Source: Blastomyces gilchristii SLH14081 (lineage: Eukaryota > Ascomycota > Eurotiomycetes > Onygenales > Ajellomycetaceae). Taken from it: a DNA stretch of 64,000 nt. Location: assembly GCF_000003855.2 (NCBI RefSeq), contig NW_003101664.1, forward strand, positions 1,240,878-1,304,877, given 5' to 3'. Both the position numbers and the translations under genes were made by a program. The notes under the pieces were generated by a model that was not told the DNA's origin, made no database searches, and saw only the letters and a program-made list of their open reading frames with translations. Positions within the stretch are counted from its first letter, which is position 1, and the number at the start of each line of letters is the position of its first letter. Below, in pieces: positions 1-12,665 of this stretch.

Positions 1-1943
1 AAGGCAGAAAGACTATTGAACAACATAATCAGACTATCAAATACAGAGAGAGGTCTATTCTTCCAGGCTATGAGACAGTTATATATAGCCTGTATTACAT
101 CAGTAGCTGATTATGAAGTTCAAGTTTAATGAAATAATCAAGGGAATTTCACTGATCTCTTTCAAAGTCTGTAAAACAGAGCCTTGAGAAGAATTCTGAA
201 AGCATTCAAATCATCTCCTATTAAAGCAATGGAAATTGAAGCTTCAATTCCTCCTCCTGCTATTAGATTTGAAAAGGCCTGTATGAACTATACTCTGAGA
301 GTTGTAAAGATGAGCTCAAATCATATAATCAGAGAAAGAGTCTCTTCTTCATTTCCATCAATTAACTCTGGAAATGAACTGGATTGAAATAGATTTCTTG
401 ATTGGAATGAAAATAATTCTTCAAAGAAAATGCCTTCTCAACTGTACAGACTATGCTCTCTGATTAAAAATCAATTTTCTTCTTTAAATATTGAAAAAGT
501 TGATCATGAGAAGTTATCTCTCTGAAGAGAAAAGCTTGAATCTCTTATAGACTTACAAATAAGTGAACTATCAAAAGAGAAAGAATATAAACAGCATTTG
601 AAGAGAATTTCTACAATCAATATAAAAGACTCTATTCTGATTTATTCAGATGACTCAAAAAATGAGAATTTGAATAGATTAGATGCAGGCATTGCTTATA
701 CTGAAGATAATATCAATTTTATCGCAGATTTCTGAAATGTAGGCTGTGAATCTGAAGTCTTTGATGCTGAACTATTTGCAATAGTGAAAGCTTTCAAACT
801 CATTGAAATAAAATCTTATAAAAGAGGAAATTGTTTGAAAGAGGCATGAATATTCTCTGATAGTCAAGCTGCTTTAAAAAGACTTAGAAATAGTCAGATT
901 CATAATAGTCAAATGAATCTTGAACTGATCTTAAACTCTGTTTTGAAAATTCAAAAGAGAAGAATATCAAAGCTGATAATTCATCTGCACTGAGTTTCTG
1001 CTCATATGAATATTCATGACAATGAATTGGCTGATTCAGCTGCAAAAAAGGGTGCAGAATTAAGCAGATCTATTCAAAAAATTATGTCCTGGTCTTTTAT
1101 AAAGAGAAAAATAAAAGAATCTTGTTTAGATCAGTGAAATGAAAGCTGACAGAAACAAAAGAAGAGTATACATTATTCAAGATTTGAAACAAAACCCAAG
1201 TGAAAATCTTGTTCAATTAAATGTAAAAAGAAAATATTCTCATCTATAATACAGCTGAAACTAGAATATGGCTATTTCAAATCTTATATACAAAGATTTG
1301 ATGATAGATTTGACTCAATACAATGCTTATTCTGCAATACAAATGAGAATCCTGAGTATATTATAATGCACTGTGCATTATACAATAGTCTCAGAGCCAG
1401 ATTGAAAGAGAAGTATGATCTAAATCAATTAAATATGAGATTCTTATTCTCAACTGAGACAGGAATTAAATACTTAATACACTTTCTATCAGAAACTCAA
1501 GCAGCTACAAGAAAATGGCTAAATTCAGAATTATCTGAATATGAAGAGGAGGAAATCAACCAGATATAGTCTGTTAAAACAGCTATATACTATCTTTTAA
1601 TAATTTGTTTTATTACAGTCTTTCTTTACTTTATCTTTTCCTTTCAATTCCTTTCTGTCTATCTATTTAATGTGTCTATCTTTAAGACTGTGTTCTCTTT
1701 TCCTTTGTCATGATATTGTCAAATGATTTCAAAGTATCAGAAGATGTTAAAACACTGCAATTTGTCAACAGTTTTTGTATTCTGGGCTAGAATTTTCTGA
1801 TTTTGCATATCTGAAATTGATGAATGTATAATAGTTAACTTTACAGATATAGGAAAAACCCTGAGAACTAAAAGTTCTCATGTAGATGTCATAGTCTCTG
1901 ACTGCATACATCTATAATTGAAGAATAATAATAATAATAATAG
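1..1943 (+). mobile_element. LINE copy A (Tad-like non-LTR retrotransposon), 3' part
   Basis: This is the 3' part of a non-LTR retrotransposon, co-linear with positions 15021-16976 of copy B. The broken ORF2 shows an RNase H domain around 610-1080 (motif YSDDSK, then ELFAIVKAF, SDSQAALKRL and a HMNIHDNELAD segment), followed by a C-terminal CxxC...HC motif near 1323-1371 (CLFCNTNENPEYIIMHC). Trp codons are mostly TGA, as expected after RIP. The 3' UTR carries a hairpin (1859-1882) and ends in an (AAT)n tail (about 1923-1942). Copy C has GlySer and GlyAlaGly where this copy has Asp changes (DGSK to DDSK, LGAG to LDAG), both G-to-A. The element starts before the window and sits in gypsy-B sequence that resumes at about 1944. 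Confidence 0.88.
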
Positions 1944-4116
1944 AAGAATGAGACTCTGAACTTCAAAGTATCTCTGAATTTAAGATAATCACAGCTTATA
2001 AGAATCTCAAATACTTTATAATAATCTGTAAACTCACTGAATGATAGATATGATAATCTGAGTTTCTAAGTCACTTTTATTTTATAATACACTACTGTTT
2101 TAGCAGCTAGAACTTGATGACAGATACTCTCTCATAATAAGAGTAAGATATATCTTTCAATATAACAGATATCTGTTGAATGAACTGAGAACACTGACTT
2201 CTAGATCTGAAGATATTAGTTGATCAAGATGAAACAACTCATGATACTATATATACTTCTTTAATTAGAACATTCTCTCTCTAAACTAACACTGATACTG
2301 ATATCTCAACTTCTTCTGAACTTACACTAGATAAATTATGGTATGTAACAGCTTAAACTGATGAACTTCTTCAAGCACTTATTAAAGCAGTATATCAAGA
2401 AACACTCTGATTCTTCTCAGAACTATGTATAAGAACTGACATCTCAGAATATTCAATTAATAATAATAACATTCTACAATTCTATGAATAATACTGAGTC
2501 TCTCACTCTGAACTCTTACATACTTGAATAATGTAAGAGATGCATGATTTATATATAACTGATTATTCAGACTGTGAATAACTGTATAGAATAATCTTCT
2601 AAGAATTCTACTAATCAGAGATATTAAACAGTATCAGACACTTTATCTGAAACTGTAATCACTATTCTTCTATTATCTTATAAAAGAACTATGGAAAAGA
2701 TCTATTAAAATTACTCAATATCTCTGATAGAATCTGATAAGATGTAGTAATTGACTTCACTATTGATTTATTTAACAGCAAGAATTGTAGAAATATTCTG
2801 ATTATTGTAAATTAATTGAGTAAAAATGTAATATTGAAATCTTATGATAAGATAAATACTGAACAAGTCACTGAAGCTTTTCTACAGAGTCTGTTTTATT
2901 AAATGTATGAATTATCAAGATCTATATATAGTATTGAATTAAGATTACTAATTCATGAGCACTCTCTGAATAAGAATCTATCAAATTCTTAACATTATAC
3001 ACTGTTTATCAACTGTCTATCACTCTGAGACTGATGATATATCAGAATAGATAATTCAGACTGTGAAGAATTATCTTTATAAGTTCTGTAATCACTTATA
3101 AGATAATTAATCTAATCTTCTTCTACATGTAGAGATTACTATCAACAGTTAAGATACTATTTTAATAGATATAAACTCATTCTTTCTTATACATAAATAT
3201 CATATGAAAGTGTTGAATCTTCTAGAGATTACATCATTTATATCAAATCTTTACAGTTCAATTCAGATCACTGATAATATAGTAACAAAGCTCTGAGACA
3301 TCTGTGACTGAGCAGAGGTCTTCATAGTGACTGTGAAACAAGATTAAGAAGATTAAATCAATATCTGATAAGATTCTGTAGAGTAGTATAAGATAGAAGA
3401 TCTTATATAATTAAATCTCAAGAATACATAAATCACATATTCATCTTGTATGCTAGATTATCACTATGTCAAGTATAAAGTAATAGAAGTTCTAAATAGT
3501 TATAACTATTATCTTGACACATTATCAGAGATTCAAGATATCTTTTATATAAGCTTGTTTTACTGTGCTGTCACTGATCTATTCTCTTCTCAACTGACTT
3601 CTGACTGACAGTCATCAGGCATCATAGAAGAAGATAATAAGCTTAAGTGAGAGATTAAGAATATTCTTGATAAGAGATCTCACAGCTGTGACTGACAATA
3701 TCTTGTGAAATGAGTTAACTATAATTAATCAATCTGAACTCTGAGTTCTGTATTATTTAAAACAGTGATTCTTGGCTGATGAGAACTGCTTCTGAAAGAA
3801 TAAGACTAATGTGACAGACTGTATCTAATCAATCATATAATCTATTCTGTTACACTTTATAGATTCTTTCACTTCATTCTTGAATGTGTATACTCTGATT
3901 CTCAGTTATTCTCAATCACTGATTCTCAGTCATTATAAACACATATAGATTCTTCCACTCTGAAGCTTCACTATGTACATCATCACATATGTGTATAAAT
4001 ATTTATTTCAATCACTGATTTTCACACTTTCTCTTTCTTTTCTTCTCTAATGTTTTTCTCTTTGTTATATAAGATCTATAATATTATATCAATCTATTCG
4101 GCGTAGACCTCTTACA
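1944..4116 (+). mobile_element. Gypsy-B copy 1, 3' part with 3' LTR
   Basis: This is a degraded Ty3/gypsy element aligning with 34190-35725 and 51226-51889. It starts in the RNase H domain, passes through an integrase (zinc-binding region about 2460-2690, catalytic core about 2740-3000, with DFTIDL and NILIIV motifs) and a chromodomain-like C terminus (about 3640-3770), and ends in an LTR at 4116. Every frame is full of stops, mostly TGA. The last bases of the LTR keep CG and CC dinucleotides that are lost further inside. It is followed by LINE sequence whose first five bases (AGTAT, 4117-4121) are the probable right-hand TSD; the left one is outside the window. Confidence 0.85.
3810..4116 (+). 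repeat. 3' LTR of gypsy-B copy 1 (307 bp)
   Basis: The LTR begins TGTGACAG and ends CTCTTACA. It matches the LTRs at 4149-4512 and 51526-51889 but has only one copy of an internal unit of about 55-57 bp (starting CACTCTGATTCT) that is tandemly duplicated in the other two, which explains 307 versus 364 bp. A TATA-like TTATATAAGATC and pyrimidine-rich stretch lies about 60 bp before its end. Confidence 0.9.
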
Positions 4117-4148
4117 AGTATAATCTAAATTAATTAAATATAAGATTC
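4117..4148 (+). mobile_element. LINE copy D, left fragment between two gypsy-B LTRs
   Basis: These 32 bases match LINE positions 1412-1443 (copy A) with only G-to-A and C-to-T differences. They end in GATTC (4144-4148), the same five bases that follow the far LTR at 51890-51894, where the LINE resumes. The fragment is therefore the left half of LINE copy D, split by insertion of the second gypsy-B. Confidence 0.88.
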
Positions 4149-4512
4149 TGTGGCGGGCTGCACTGAATCAATTATATAGACTATTTCATCACACTTCACA
4201 GATTTCAACTGCTTCAATCTGAAATGCATACACTCTGATTCTTGATCATTCTTGATTGCCAATTCTCAGCCGCTATGAACACGTACACTCTGATTCTCAG
4301 TCATTCTCAATCACTGATTCTCAGCTGCTACAAACACATATAGATTCTTCTGCTCTGAAGCCTCACTATATACATCATCATGTACATATATAAATATTCA
4401 CTCTGATTGCTGATTTTCACACTTTCTCTTTCTTTTCTTCTTTAACATTTTTATCTTTGTTATATAAGATCTATCAATATTATATCAATCTATTCAGTGT
4501 AGGTCTCTTACA
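4149..4512 (+). repeat. 5' LTR of gypsy-B copy 2 (364 bp)
   Basis: Begins TGTGGCGGGCTGCACTG and ends GGTCTCTTACA. Its outer (left) end keeps GG, CG and GC steps lost in other copies. It contains a tandem pair of about 55-bp units starting at 4231 and 4286 and a TATA-like TTATATAAGATC near 4460. The preceding five bases (GATTC) are the TSD. Confidence 0.9.
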
Positions 4513-4889
4513 CTATAAAAATGTTCATCATCTTCTTATTAGAAATGATTATTCAGGCATTATCTTCTCATTAGAAATGATTACTCACTGAGATATCTGA
4601 ATACATAATAACATGTAAGAAATAGAGAAACAGTCAAAACAGTTAAGTGAACACTGAGTTCTCAGATAGAAGCTTGCTTATCAGTTACTCTGACTCTGTA
4701 ATAAGATTTTATAAAGAGAATGTCAGTAAAAGATCTAAGAGTTCTGACACTCAGATGTATAAGAATACAATTACACTTCTTCAGATTTCACAGATATCAT
4801 ACATCTGATAAAATGATATAACTATTTCTAATGATAATATGAAACCCTTGAATGCAAGTATAGACATGATGCCACAGTGACTCTGAGTA
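4513..4889 (+). other. Gypsy-B leader between 5' LTR and gag
   Basis: This stretch has no open frame of note. It holds a short direct repeat (TTAGAAATGATTATTCA / TTAGAAATGATTACTCA at about 4538-4590). No primer binding site complementary to a standard initiator tRNA is recognisable directly after the LTR, which RIP could have erased. Confidence 0.5.
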
Positions 4890-5939
4890 ATGTCGAAATT
4901 ACAACAATAACAGATAGCAGATATGCATACAACTCAGTAACTTCAATATAAAGAGATTCAATAATTAACTCATACAATTTCAACATCTACAGAATCAAAT
5001 ATAAAAGAACTGAAAGAACACTTAAATACTCTTACATATTTCAATACTTTCAATCTCACTCTCTACTCATTATGAAGAATGAAAATACTCACAAAACTGA
5101 ATATAGATGAAGATATCATCAGTTTATTAATTAATCAAGATTGATATATCAATGAATAATTGAAGAATCATGTGAAACAGAAGTTTTATTCATGAATAAA
5201 AGTATGTGAATCAGTATTGTGAACATCTGACAATATTATGAGATATCTTGATATTCTGTTTTAAGACACTATCATGCATCAGAAAGTATTAGATTGATTA
5301 CAGAGTATCTGACAGAGAAACACATCTCTTACAACATTTATTTCTGACTTCAATATTAAGATTCTAGAAGCAGGTGATTAATCTTGAAAAGATTAAATGA
5401 AGATTAACATGCTCAAGAAGACATTGACTTTCAAACTCTTACAGACTCTTATAAGTGTAGACAAAGATCAGACTTATGAAGGCTTCTGCACACAGCTTCA
5501 GACATTGAATGATTATCTTATTAAGCTCAAGAGTATACAGAACAGTGACAGAAGACATTACACTCACACATCTGTATTTAGAAATAACTCAGTCACTTAT
5601 ACACCTACACTGAAGAGGAGTAACAGCAATGATACAGATGTCATGAATTGAATAGACTTAAATATCTATATATAAGCAAGAGTCTCTGCTATCTGAACAG
5701 GCTTCTGAGCTTCTGAGATCACTTCTGAAGAAGTCACTAATCAATGTCAATATGAAGTGTGTATGAACTGTAATCAATCAGAGCATATTACTTTCAACTG
5801 TCAATCAGCCTATGTAGCTTCTCACTCAAAGAATAAATCAGTGTCTGTTCACACTAACTACATTACATTAGAGAAAGATTTGAAAGATAACTATAACAAC
5901 AAGCATCAAATGCTCACTTACACTCACTTTTCTGCTTGC
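4890..5939 (+). pseudogene. Gypsy-B gag, broken and interrupted
   Basis: A capsid/nucleocapsid polyprotein frame can be followed from an ATG at 4890 through many TGA stops. The clearest parts are 5397-5651, which looks like a retrotransposon gag core, and a CCHC zinc knuckle CMNCNQSEHITFNC (C-x2-C-x4-H-x4-C) near 5760-5801. Gag packages element RNA in virus-like particles. The frame stops at 5939, where gypsy-A copy 1 is inserted in opposite orientation (left TSD CTTGC, 5935-5939). The gag end and protease start beyond this point are not seen next to the insertion. Confidence 0.82.
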
Positions 5940-6197
5940 TGTAAGAATAAGTGCTCGCAGGCGATTATTCGGGTGTTTGCAGCTTGGCGTGATATGTACT
6001 GTTAACTACTAGAAGTATTCGCAGTAGAAAGATAAAATATAGAGATCAAATGTATAATAGTATTCAAGCTGAGTTATAAATAGTATTCACAAACTCCAGC
6101 CTATATAGTTGTGTGTAGTCAAGGGCTGCTAGCTCTATTAATTATATAAGAGATAGAAATAGAGATAAAGAATCTGTAAGAAGTAAGATTTCTTACA
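5940..6197 (-). repeat. 3' LTR of gypsy-A copy 1 (258 bp)
   Basis: It has exactly the same length as the four full LTRs of copies 2 and 3 and begins/ends TGTAAG...CTTACA. Its outer end (5940-6000) keeps GCTCGCAGGCGATTATTCGG, whereas inner LTR ends of other copies read CTCACAGATGATTATTCAG-like sequence. Confidence 0.93.
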
Positions 6198-7990
6198 TAC
6201 TCTCTTCTCTCTAAGGCTTTGTCTGTGAAGTCTTTCACTGAGTGACTTCATAGAATCAGCTCAGCACTGCAGTGATACTCATTAAAAATTCTTCATATCT
6301 ATAAAAAATCTTAGTGAGGAAAAATCCCTTGTTATTATAAAGAGAAAAGAGTCTGTTACTCAGTTTCTTATTTCATAAGATTCTTTATAATCTACAGATT
6401 CTTCTCTAACTACTATACAGATTCATCTCACATCTTTCATACAGAAGAGTTCTGATTGACTCTCAATCATTTTTATAAGATTCTTATATAATTATTATAT
6501 AGATTCATCTCACAGATGAATCACTCTCTATGAGATTATTCTTATCAAAGAGAAGTATTTATAAGTTGATCTTTCACTCATTCTTATAAATCATTGTTCT
6601 TTGACACTGTAGAATTGTGAGGAATTTTTCATTCTTTCATCAACTCTATAAAATTATAGAATCAAGATATTCACAGTCTGTAATCACTCTTTGTAGTCAT
6701 ATAGAAAGATTCAGATCTGTAATTCATAATCACTCTTATTTACTAAAGTGATCTGACTGTTTCACAGAATCACTCACAGTGTAAATAAATCTCTTTAAAG
6801 TAGTATAAATATCTCAGATCTGTCTGCAGAATCTCATCTTCTTTTTTCTTTTTCTATAATAGCTCTTATTTTCATAAACTGTGAGTATTCTCATTCATCT
6901 GTGAAGTATTTTCACTCAGATAATAGAGAGAGAGTGTTCCTAATAATATCTGTGTATTAATTCCAGAACTTCTCAAGAATAAAAAATTTTTCAATTTTAA
7001 TATCTTTATAAATAATATCTGATTACTACTGAGCTTCTTATGAGTGTCTCTGTAACTTCTCTGATTGCTTTTTACTAACTGATAAAGCAGAGATATCACT
7101 GCTTACAACTGCATCTTTATCTCTCTCAGTTCTGTCATCACACTCAATCTTCAGATCAGCAGTCAATCTCATATCTTCTTCAGATCAGTTTCTGACTTTA
7201 AGCAGTGCAGTCTTCTTCTTTACTGTAAGTCTTCTCACAAGTAATTCCTTACAGACTCTAGCTGACAGTTCTTGTGAAGCTCTCAGTGTTATCAGTGTCT
7301 TCTGCAGCTCTGCAGACCTATCATTATCTCTTCTCTGTTCACACAATCTCTGATCAGATATATGTAAATATGTCTCAGTTTTCTATCAATGATTCTCACA
7401 TCACAGCGCATTTCTGCAATTTCATTGTTAATAAGAGATGAGTTCTCAGATATCTGTAAAATTCAGGTAATCAAGACAATATGAATATCATAAATTTATA
7501 ACAGAAGTTGACCTGAGTAGATAAGCTCTCTCTCTATGTCTTAATTATTTTCAGGCTGAATACTTCAGTATAACTGAGAGAGCAGACACAGCTTCATGAG
7601 AAATATCTGATTATATACACAGATAGCCAGTTCTCAAGATTCTGCTGCAACTGTATACACTCTGATATTCAGCTTCTCTGAAGCCTGTACATTTCTGACA
7701 GTCTTTGTATTAAATGCAATAATTGTCTGTACTGCAGATACAATACTCTCTGCTTCTTTGAAGAGAAAAATTGATAGTTATAAGAAAGTTAAGTATTATA
7801 ATTTATAAGTATTGAGAATATGAGTTTGAGTTTTCTTTATTTTTTCTTTATTAATCTCTAAATTGTGTTTATGATCCTGTTTTTATTTCTTATTTTTTAA
7901 CTTTTATAAGAGTATGATTTCTTCTTTTCTTACATATATCACAGACTGTTCATCTCAGTAGAAACTCATTATCTTATAGACTAGAACTTA
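6198..7990 (-). other. Gypsy-A post-pol region, copy 1
   Basis: This 1.8-kb stretch lies between the end of pol and the 3' LTR and is conserved in all three gypsy-A copies (29000-30791 and about 41030-42816). A 75-codon open stretch at 7099-6872 on the minus strand corresponds to the region 29900-30110 of copy 2. Sequence just inside the LTR is purine-rich in element orientation and could hold the polypurine tract. No known domain is recognised. See copy 2 for the candidate frames. Confidence 0.5.
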
Positions 7991-10900
7991 TAAATAACAG
8001 TGTTAATATCTTTATTATAATCAGATTCTTAGTAAAGACTGTGTCATTCTGACTTATCAGAATTCACAGTATGAAAATCATGTCTCAGCTTCTGCAGATA
8101 TCTTATCTATCTGAATAATTCTCAAGTAAACTCATTCATCTTATCAGAATACTCTTATTACTGAATCTTAAATCAGAGCTTATAATCTTACTTCTCTGAG
8201 TTAATAATCTCTTTAATCTGATATTCTCTTTCACTCTCTAGTACTTTATAGATAGAGTGATGAGTTATAGAGTTCTCTTCTGAGAATTTCTTATATTTAT
8301 AAAGCAAAGAGATATGAAAAATATTGTATATCTATAATTCAGATAACAGTTTCAATCTGTAGAACTGTAAGTTAATTTTCTTTATAATCTTATAAAACTC
8401 TGTCTATAAGAGATTCAGCTTCTTACTAGATCTTTATATAGTGATATTTTCTAGACTCAGTCAGACTTTATTATCTTTCTTGAAACTCTTTATAATATGC
8501 TTGAAGTCATAGTATCTCTTCTAATACTCTTGAGTCTTTCTCAAGAATTCACAGACTTTCTCTCTGATCTTCTAAATTCTCTCAGCTCATTCACAGATAT
8601 TATCACACTCTATAGCATACTTTCACAGATTCATCAAGATTATCTGTGAATAAGTCTCAGTAAATATCTCAAAGAGAGTTTTGTCTGTGCTGATATACTT
8701 TGAGTTGGTATATACAAACTTTATAAGTGATAATCAATACACTCAGTTATTCTGATTATAATTAACAAAGCACTGCAGATATTATTCTAATATACTTATC
8801 AGATATTCTATTTAATTATCTGTCTATTAATAAAAAGTCATACTTAGATCTTATGAGATCTTCAGTATAGTTATCAGATCAGATCAGAACTCTTCTATAA
8901 AGATTAATTCTCTATCTGAGATAATATTCACAGATAACTCATGCAACTGAATTACATCACAGATGAAGATATAAGTTAAATTCTTTAACTTCAAGTTCTT
9001 ATAAGTGAGTATAAAGTGTATTATCTTGATAAAGTGATTTACTATCATCAGCACACTGTCAAAGCAGGCATTATATATACTCTTACTTTCAGAGAGACTC
9101 ACAAGAACATTCATTTCTAGCTATTCTCAAGGTTTTTATAAGATGAGTAGAGAAGTAAGTTCTTTATATAATCTGAATCACACTATCTGTGAACTCTGAT
9201 AAATAGTATAAGAATTCACTATCTTCTTCACAAGTTCTCATATCTTCAGTTAGAAGTATTTTCTTATAAGTAACTTATAAGTTCTAGTGTCTGTAAAATA
9301 ATCTGCTAGAGAAGAGTTATAATATCTTTTAATAAGTTCTATATATAGAAACTCATTTATAAATACATAAATTCAGCTCTCTCTTTATAAGAGATTATTT
9401 AAGTCTTTTTAATTCTTTATTTCTACAGAATTGATCTCTGCTGTGAGCAGTTTCTGAATATACTGAGTATATTCATTCTTCAGTTATAGTTCAGACAATC
9501 TGAATAGAAGATCTTATAAAGACTTATACTCTGTTTTTTCTTATATCAGATCTTCTACAGTACTTCTCAAAGTCTGTAAATTCTTCAGATTATAAATACT
9601 CTCTTCAAGAATTCTTACAGAGATTCTCAGAGTGTTAACTCTCAGTATTGTAAAGAGTAGTTATACAGACTTCTTCTCTCTCTTCTCTCTCTTCTCTTAT
9701 AAGAGATTGAGAGACTCTTCAGTCAATCTCTTTATAACACTCAGTCTGAGCATTTTATAAAGCTTTTCTATCTTCTCTAGTCTCTCTGTATCTATCACTC
9801 TGATCTTCTTAATATAGTCTGATCTATAAGAGAGTTCATCTGCTGAGTTCTTAGTTCTCTTGATATATTCTATCTTAAATCAGAACTCACTCAGTCTCTG
9901 AGCTCAGTGAATCTGTTATTACAAGAGTTTCTTAATTGAAGTAAACTATTATAAGCTGTTATAATCAGTTCTAATAGTAATCACTGTTACAAGACTCTCA
10001 AAGTAGTGATATTAGTAATAGAAGAATTTCACTATTATAAGAAGCTTCTGATTATAAATATTATAATTAATCTCTGTAAGTTACATCTTTCATAAGAAAA
10101 AGATCACTGAAACTCAGTTCTTATTTAACTGTAGTTATAAGACTATTTCTGAGATTATAAAGAAGAAGATATCTATCTTTAATCTGATTAAGAGTAAGAA
10201 ATCAAAGTGAAATAGTATCACTGTGTCTATGAATATCTATTTTAATCTTATAAAGACTCTATAAGCTTCTAAAATAAGAAAGTTCTTACAGTTCTTTCTT
10301 CTTAATAATCTTTTCATTCTCTATTCATAGAATGACTTCTTCTTATTTTTATTCTTCAGTATGTCTGTAAGAGTCAAGAAGATTCTTATAAATATAAAGA
10401 TAAATCATCTATAGAAATTCACAAAGTTTAGAAAGATCTGAATCTTATGAATACTAGTTGACTTCAGTTATGATAGAATAGTCTCAATTTATAAAGATTT
10501 CATCTGAATATCATCTACAGTGATTATATTTTCTAAGAAATTAATCTGATAGATACTGAAGTTATACTTTATAAGCTTAATATACAGTTCTGTCTTATCT
10601 AAAATCTTTATCACACTTTATATATACTCAGTGTGTTCTTTCTTCTTCACAGAGTATATTACTACATTATTTAGATATATTATTACAAAGATATTCAGAT
10701 ATATATGAAGTATTTTATTAATAAAAGACTGAAATACTGTAGAGATATTAGTCAGATCAAAAGATATCACTAGATATTTAAATAATCTCAGTGCAGTTCT
10801 AAAGACAGTCTTTTATTCATTCTCAGACTGTATTCACAGTTATATATATATATTAATTATATTCAGTTATATGAATATGACAGCTTCTGTGAGACAGTTA

Positions 10901-11924
10901 ATTATATTCTCAATCAGAGATAGAGAGTAGTAGCTCTTTATTATCTTAGAGTTCAGATCACAATAGTCTATATACAATCTAAGATCTTTATTCTTCTTCT
11001 TTATAAATATCACAGAGACTCTCACAGAGATCTATAAAGATTAGATAAAGTCATTCTTCAAATTCTTCTTTATATAGATCTGTAAGATCTCTGTTTCATA
11101 ATAAAAGAGCTTATAGATTGATTCTTAGAAGAGTTTTTACTCTGCTATTAAATTTATTATCAGATTCTTCTTATAGTAAGAGAGAAGCTCAGCTATCTTT
11201 ACTGAGTTAAATATCTCTATAAAATTTCAATATTTGTCTGATATCTGAAGCTCAGTTTTTATAACTATAAGATTCTCAGATACTTATAAAGTTATTATAT
11301 AGATAAGCTTATCTTCTCTAATTAACTCTACAGTATTAACTGATTCTATCTCTATAAGTAAGTCTGTTAACACTGATCAGAAGTATGAATCTGACTTATA
11401 AACAGCTATATGTGAATTATATCTTTAAAGTTATACAAGTCTTAAGTATATGTTATCTATAATATCTGTAATAATCACAGTTTCTATAAATCTTCTTCAG
11501 ATTTCAGAGAGATCTTATAATTCAAAGATAACTCTTACAAGTCTCTCAGTTCTCAGATCTGAGTTCTTATACTCTGCTTATTATAAGAGTAGATTCTCAG
11601 TTTTCATTATTCAGCTTATTCACTCTGTAAGCTTTAGAGATACTACAGTGATCTGAGATTCTGAGTTTATCAATACTTCTTATACTTATAGAGTAGTAGT
11701 ATTACAGTGCAGTCTCTCTCTGTGAGTAAGTATTTTCATTAGAGAAGTAACAGATTCAGATATCAGCTTTAAGACTTTTAAGAAGATTATTACTGACTCT
11801 GTCTGTAACTTCTTAAATTTCTATTTTAATTTATCTGAATAGTTTGCACAGAGATGTTCTAATTTAGAATAGATAAAGCAGAGTTTCTTTTTCTTAATCT
11901 CTCTATTATATACTCTATTCATAG
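7991..11924 (-). pseudogene. Gypsy-A pol and end of gag, copy 1
   Basis: Read on the minus strand this is the end of gag (zinc knuckle near 11886-11831, now with C-to-Y changes), protease/linker, reverse transcriptase (LRLCVDY-type motif near 10990-10950), RNase H, integrase (clear open stretch 9114-8884 with ALVSLSES, VNHFIKI and NIISDRE motifs) and a chromodomain-like tail near 8200. The protein would copy the element RNA and integrate the cDNA. Stops are mostly TGA. The upstream part of gag continues at 16977-18359 beyond the LINE insertion. Confidence 0.85.
11913..11924. repeat. Left TSD of the tRNA/LINE chimera
   Basis: CTCTATTCATAG here is repeated exactly at 16977-16988. Uninterrupted copies 2 and 3 of gypsy-A have only one such stretch at the matching place (about 25090-25101 on the opposite strand), so the 12 bp are a true insertion duplication. 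Confidence 0.93.
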
Positions 11925-11925
11925 A

Positions 11926-12006
11926 GCCAGCGTGGCCCAGTTGATAAGACTGGTAACCAAGGCTGCACACATTAGAGGTGCGTGGGTTCGAATCCCACCG
12001 CTGGCA
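11926..12006 (+). tRNA. tRNA-like head with Pol III A and B boxes (probably not a functional tRNA)
   Basis: The acceptor stem pairs perfectly over 7 bp (GCCAGCG with CGCTGGC), followed by a discriminator A. The T arm is a perfect 5-bp stem (GTGGG/CCCAC) around TTCGAAT. The B box GGTTCGAATCC (11985-11995) is an exact consensus match and the A box TGGCCCAGTTGA (11933-11944) is near consensus. The D stem has a mismatch that a G-to-A change could explain. No convincing anticodon arm with a U33-anticodon loop can be drawn in the 31 bases between D and T arms. It is therefore best read as a tRNA-derived promoter, as in SINEs; a tRNA pseudogene is the alternative. Confidence 0.6.
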
Positions 12007-12665
12007 CCTGCCACTTCTTACCCATGAAAGCCCCCATGTAATAGGGGCTGAGCCTAATTAGTAAGGCTTGGTGTGGGGTAGAACTCCCTACTGCAAGTCA
12101 AGCCACTAGTTAAGTGAGATCCTGTGAACACTCACCAGGGCCGGCATGAAATGTCAATGTCTCACTATTCTACTGTGCACCTGTCAAGGTGCTAATGATA
12201 TAGAGCCAAGCCTAATGTAGTGGTTATACACTACTTAAGCAAGTCCCTAACTAGGGCTATCATTGAAGCCTAGCTCCCCCTTAAATACAGAGAATGATTT
12301 TGAAAACCACCTGACTAGCAGGCCTAGACGCGCATCTAGGCCCTAGGCAGGGCACCCTGATAGGCTAGAGCCTGCAAGCTCCCTGCCAAGCCCTAATACT
12401 GGCAGAGAGGACTGCAGTCATCAAGCCTATGATTAGTCCCTAACACAGGGCAAGGTCACAATGACTGATTGATAGGTCTATGGACATCTAATGAGGCCGA
12501 GATCAGCAACTGGAAGCTTGGTGTGTACATCATCAAGTGAGCAGTGACAGCCACTAACTAACACCTCTGGAAATTAGTAACTGGCCCGAGAGGACAGACA
12601 CAGTGGTCAGTTAATTATAGAGGGTTAAATGTAATTAGCTTAAGATGCATCCTGCAGGTGGCTAG
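12007..12665 (+). other. Unmutated structured leader between tRNA-like head and LINE
   Basis: About 650 bp of balanced composition, rich in CC, GG and CG steps, with no long ORF. Several strong hairpins are visible by eye: AGCCCCC/GGGGCT near 12030-12050, GTGCACC/AAGGTGC near 12175-12192, and GCCTAGA/TCTAGGC near 12321-12341. Length and tRNA head resemble long fungal SINE bodies. Its lack of RIP suggests it was single-copy or too short to be recognised when RIP acted on the flanking LINE and gypsy. Confidence 0.6.

Noticed and set aside
12480..12510. Hammerhead-type ribozyme core (CTAATGAGGCCGAGAT) in the leader of the LINE chimera
   Set aside because: The invariant CTGATGA and GAAA elements are not both present and no three-stem fold could be drawn.
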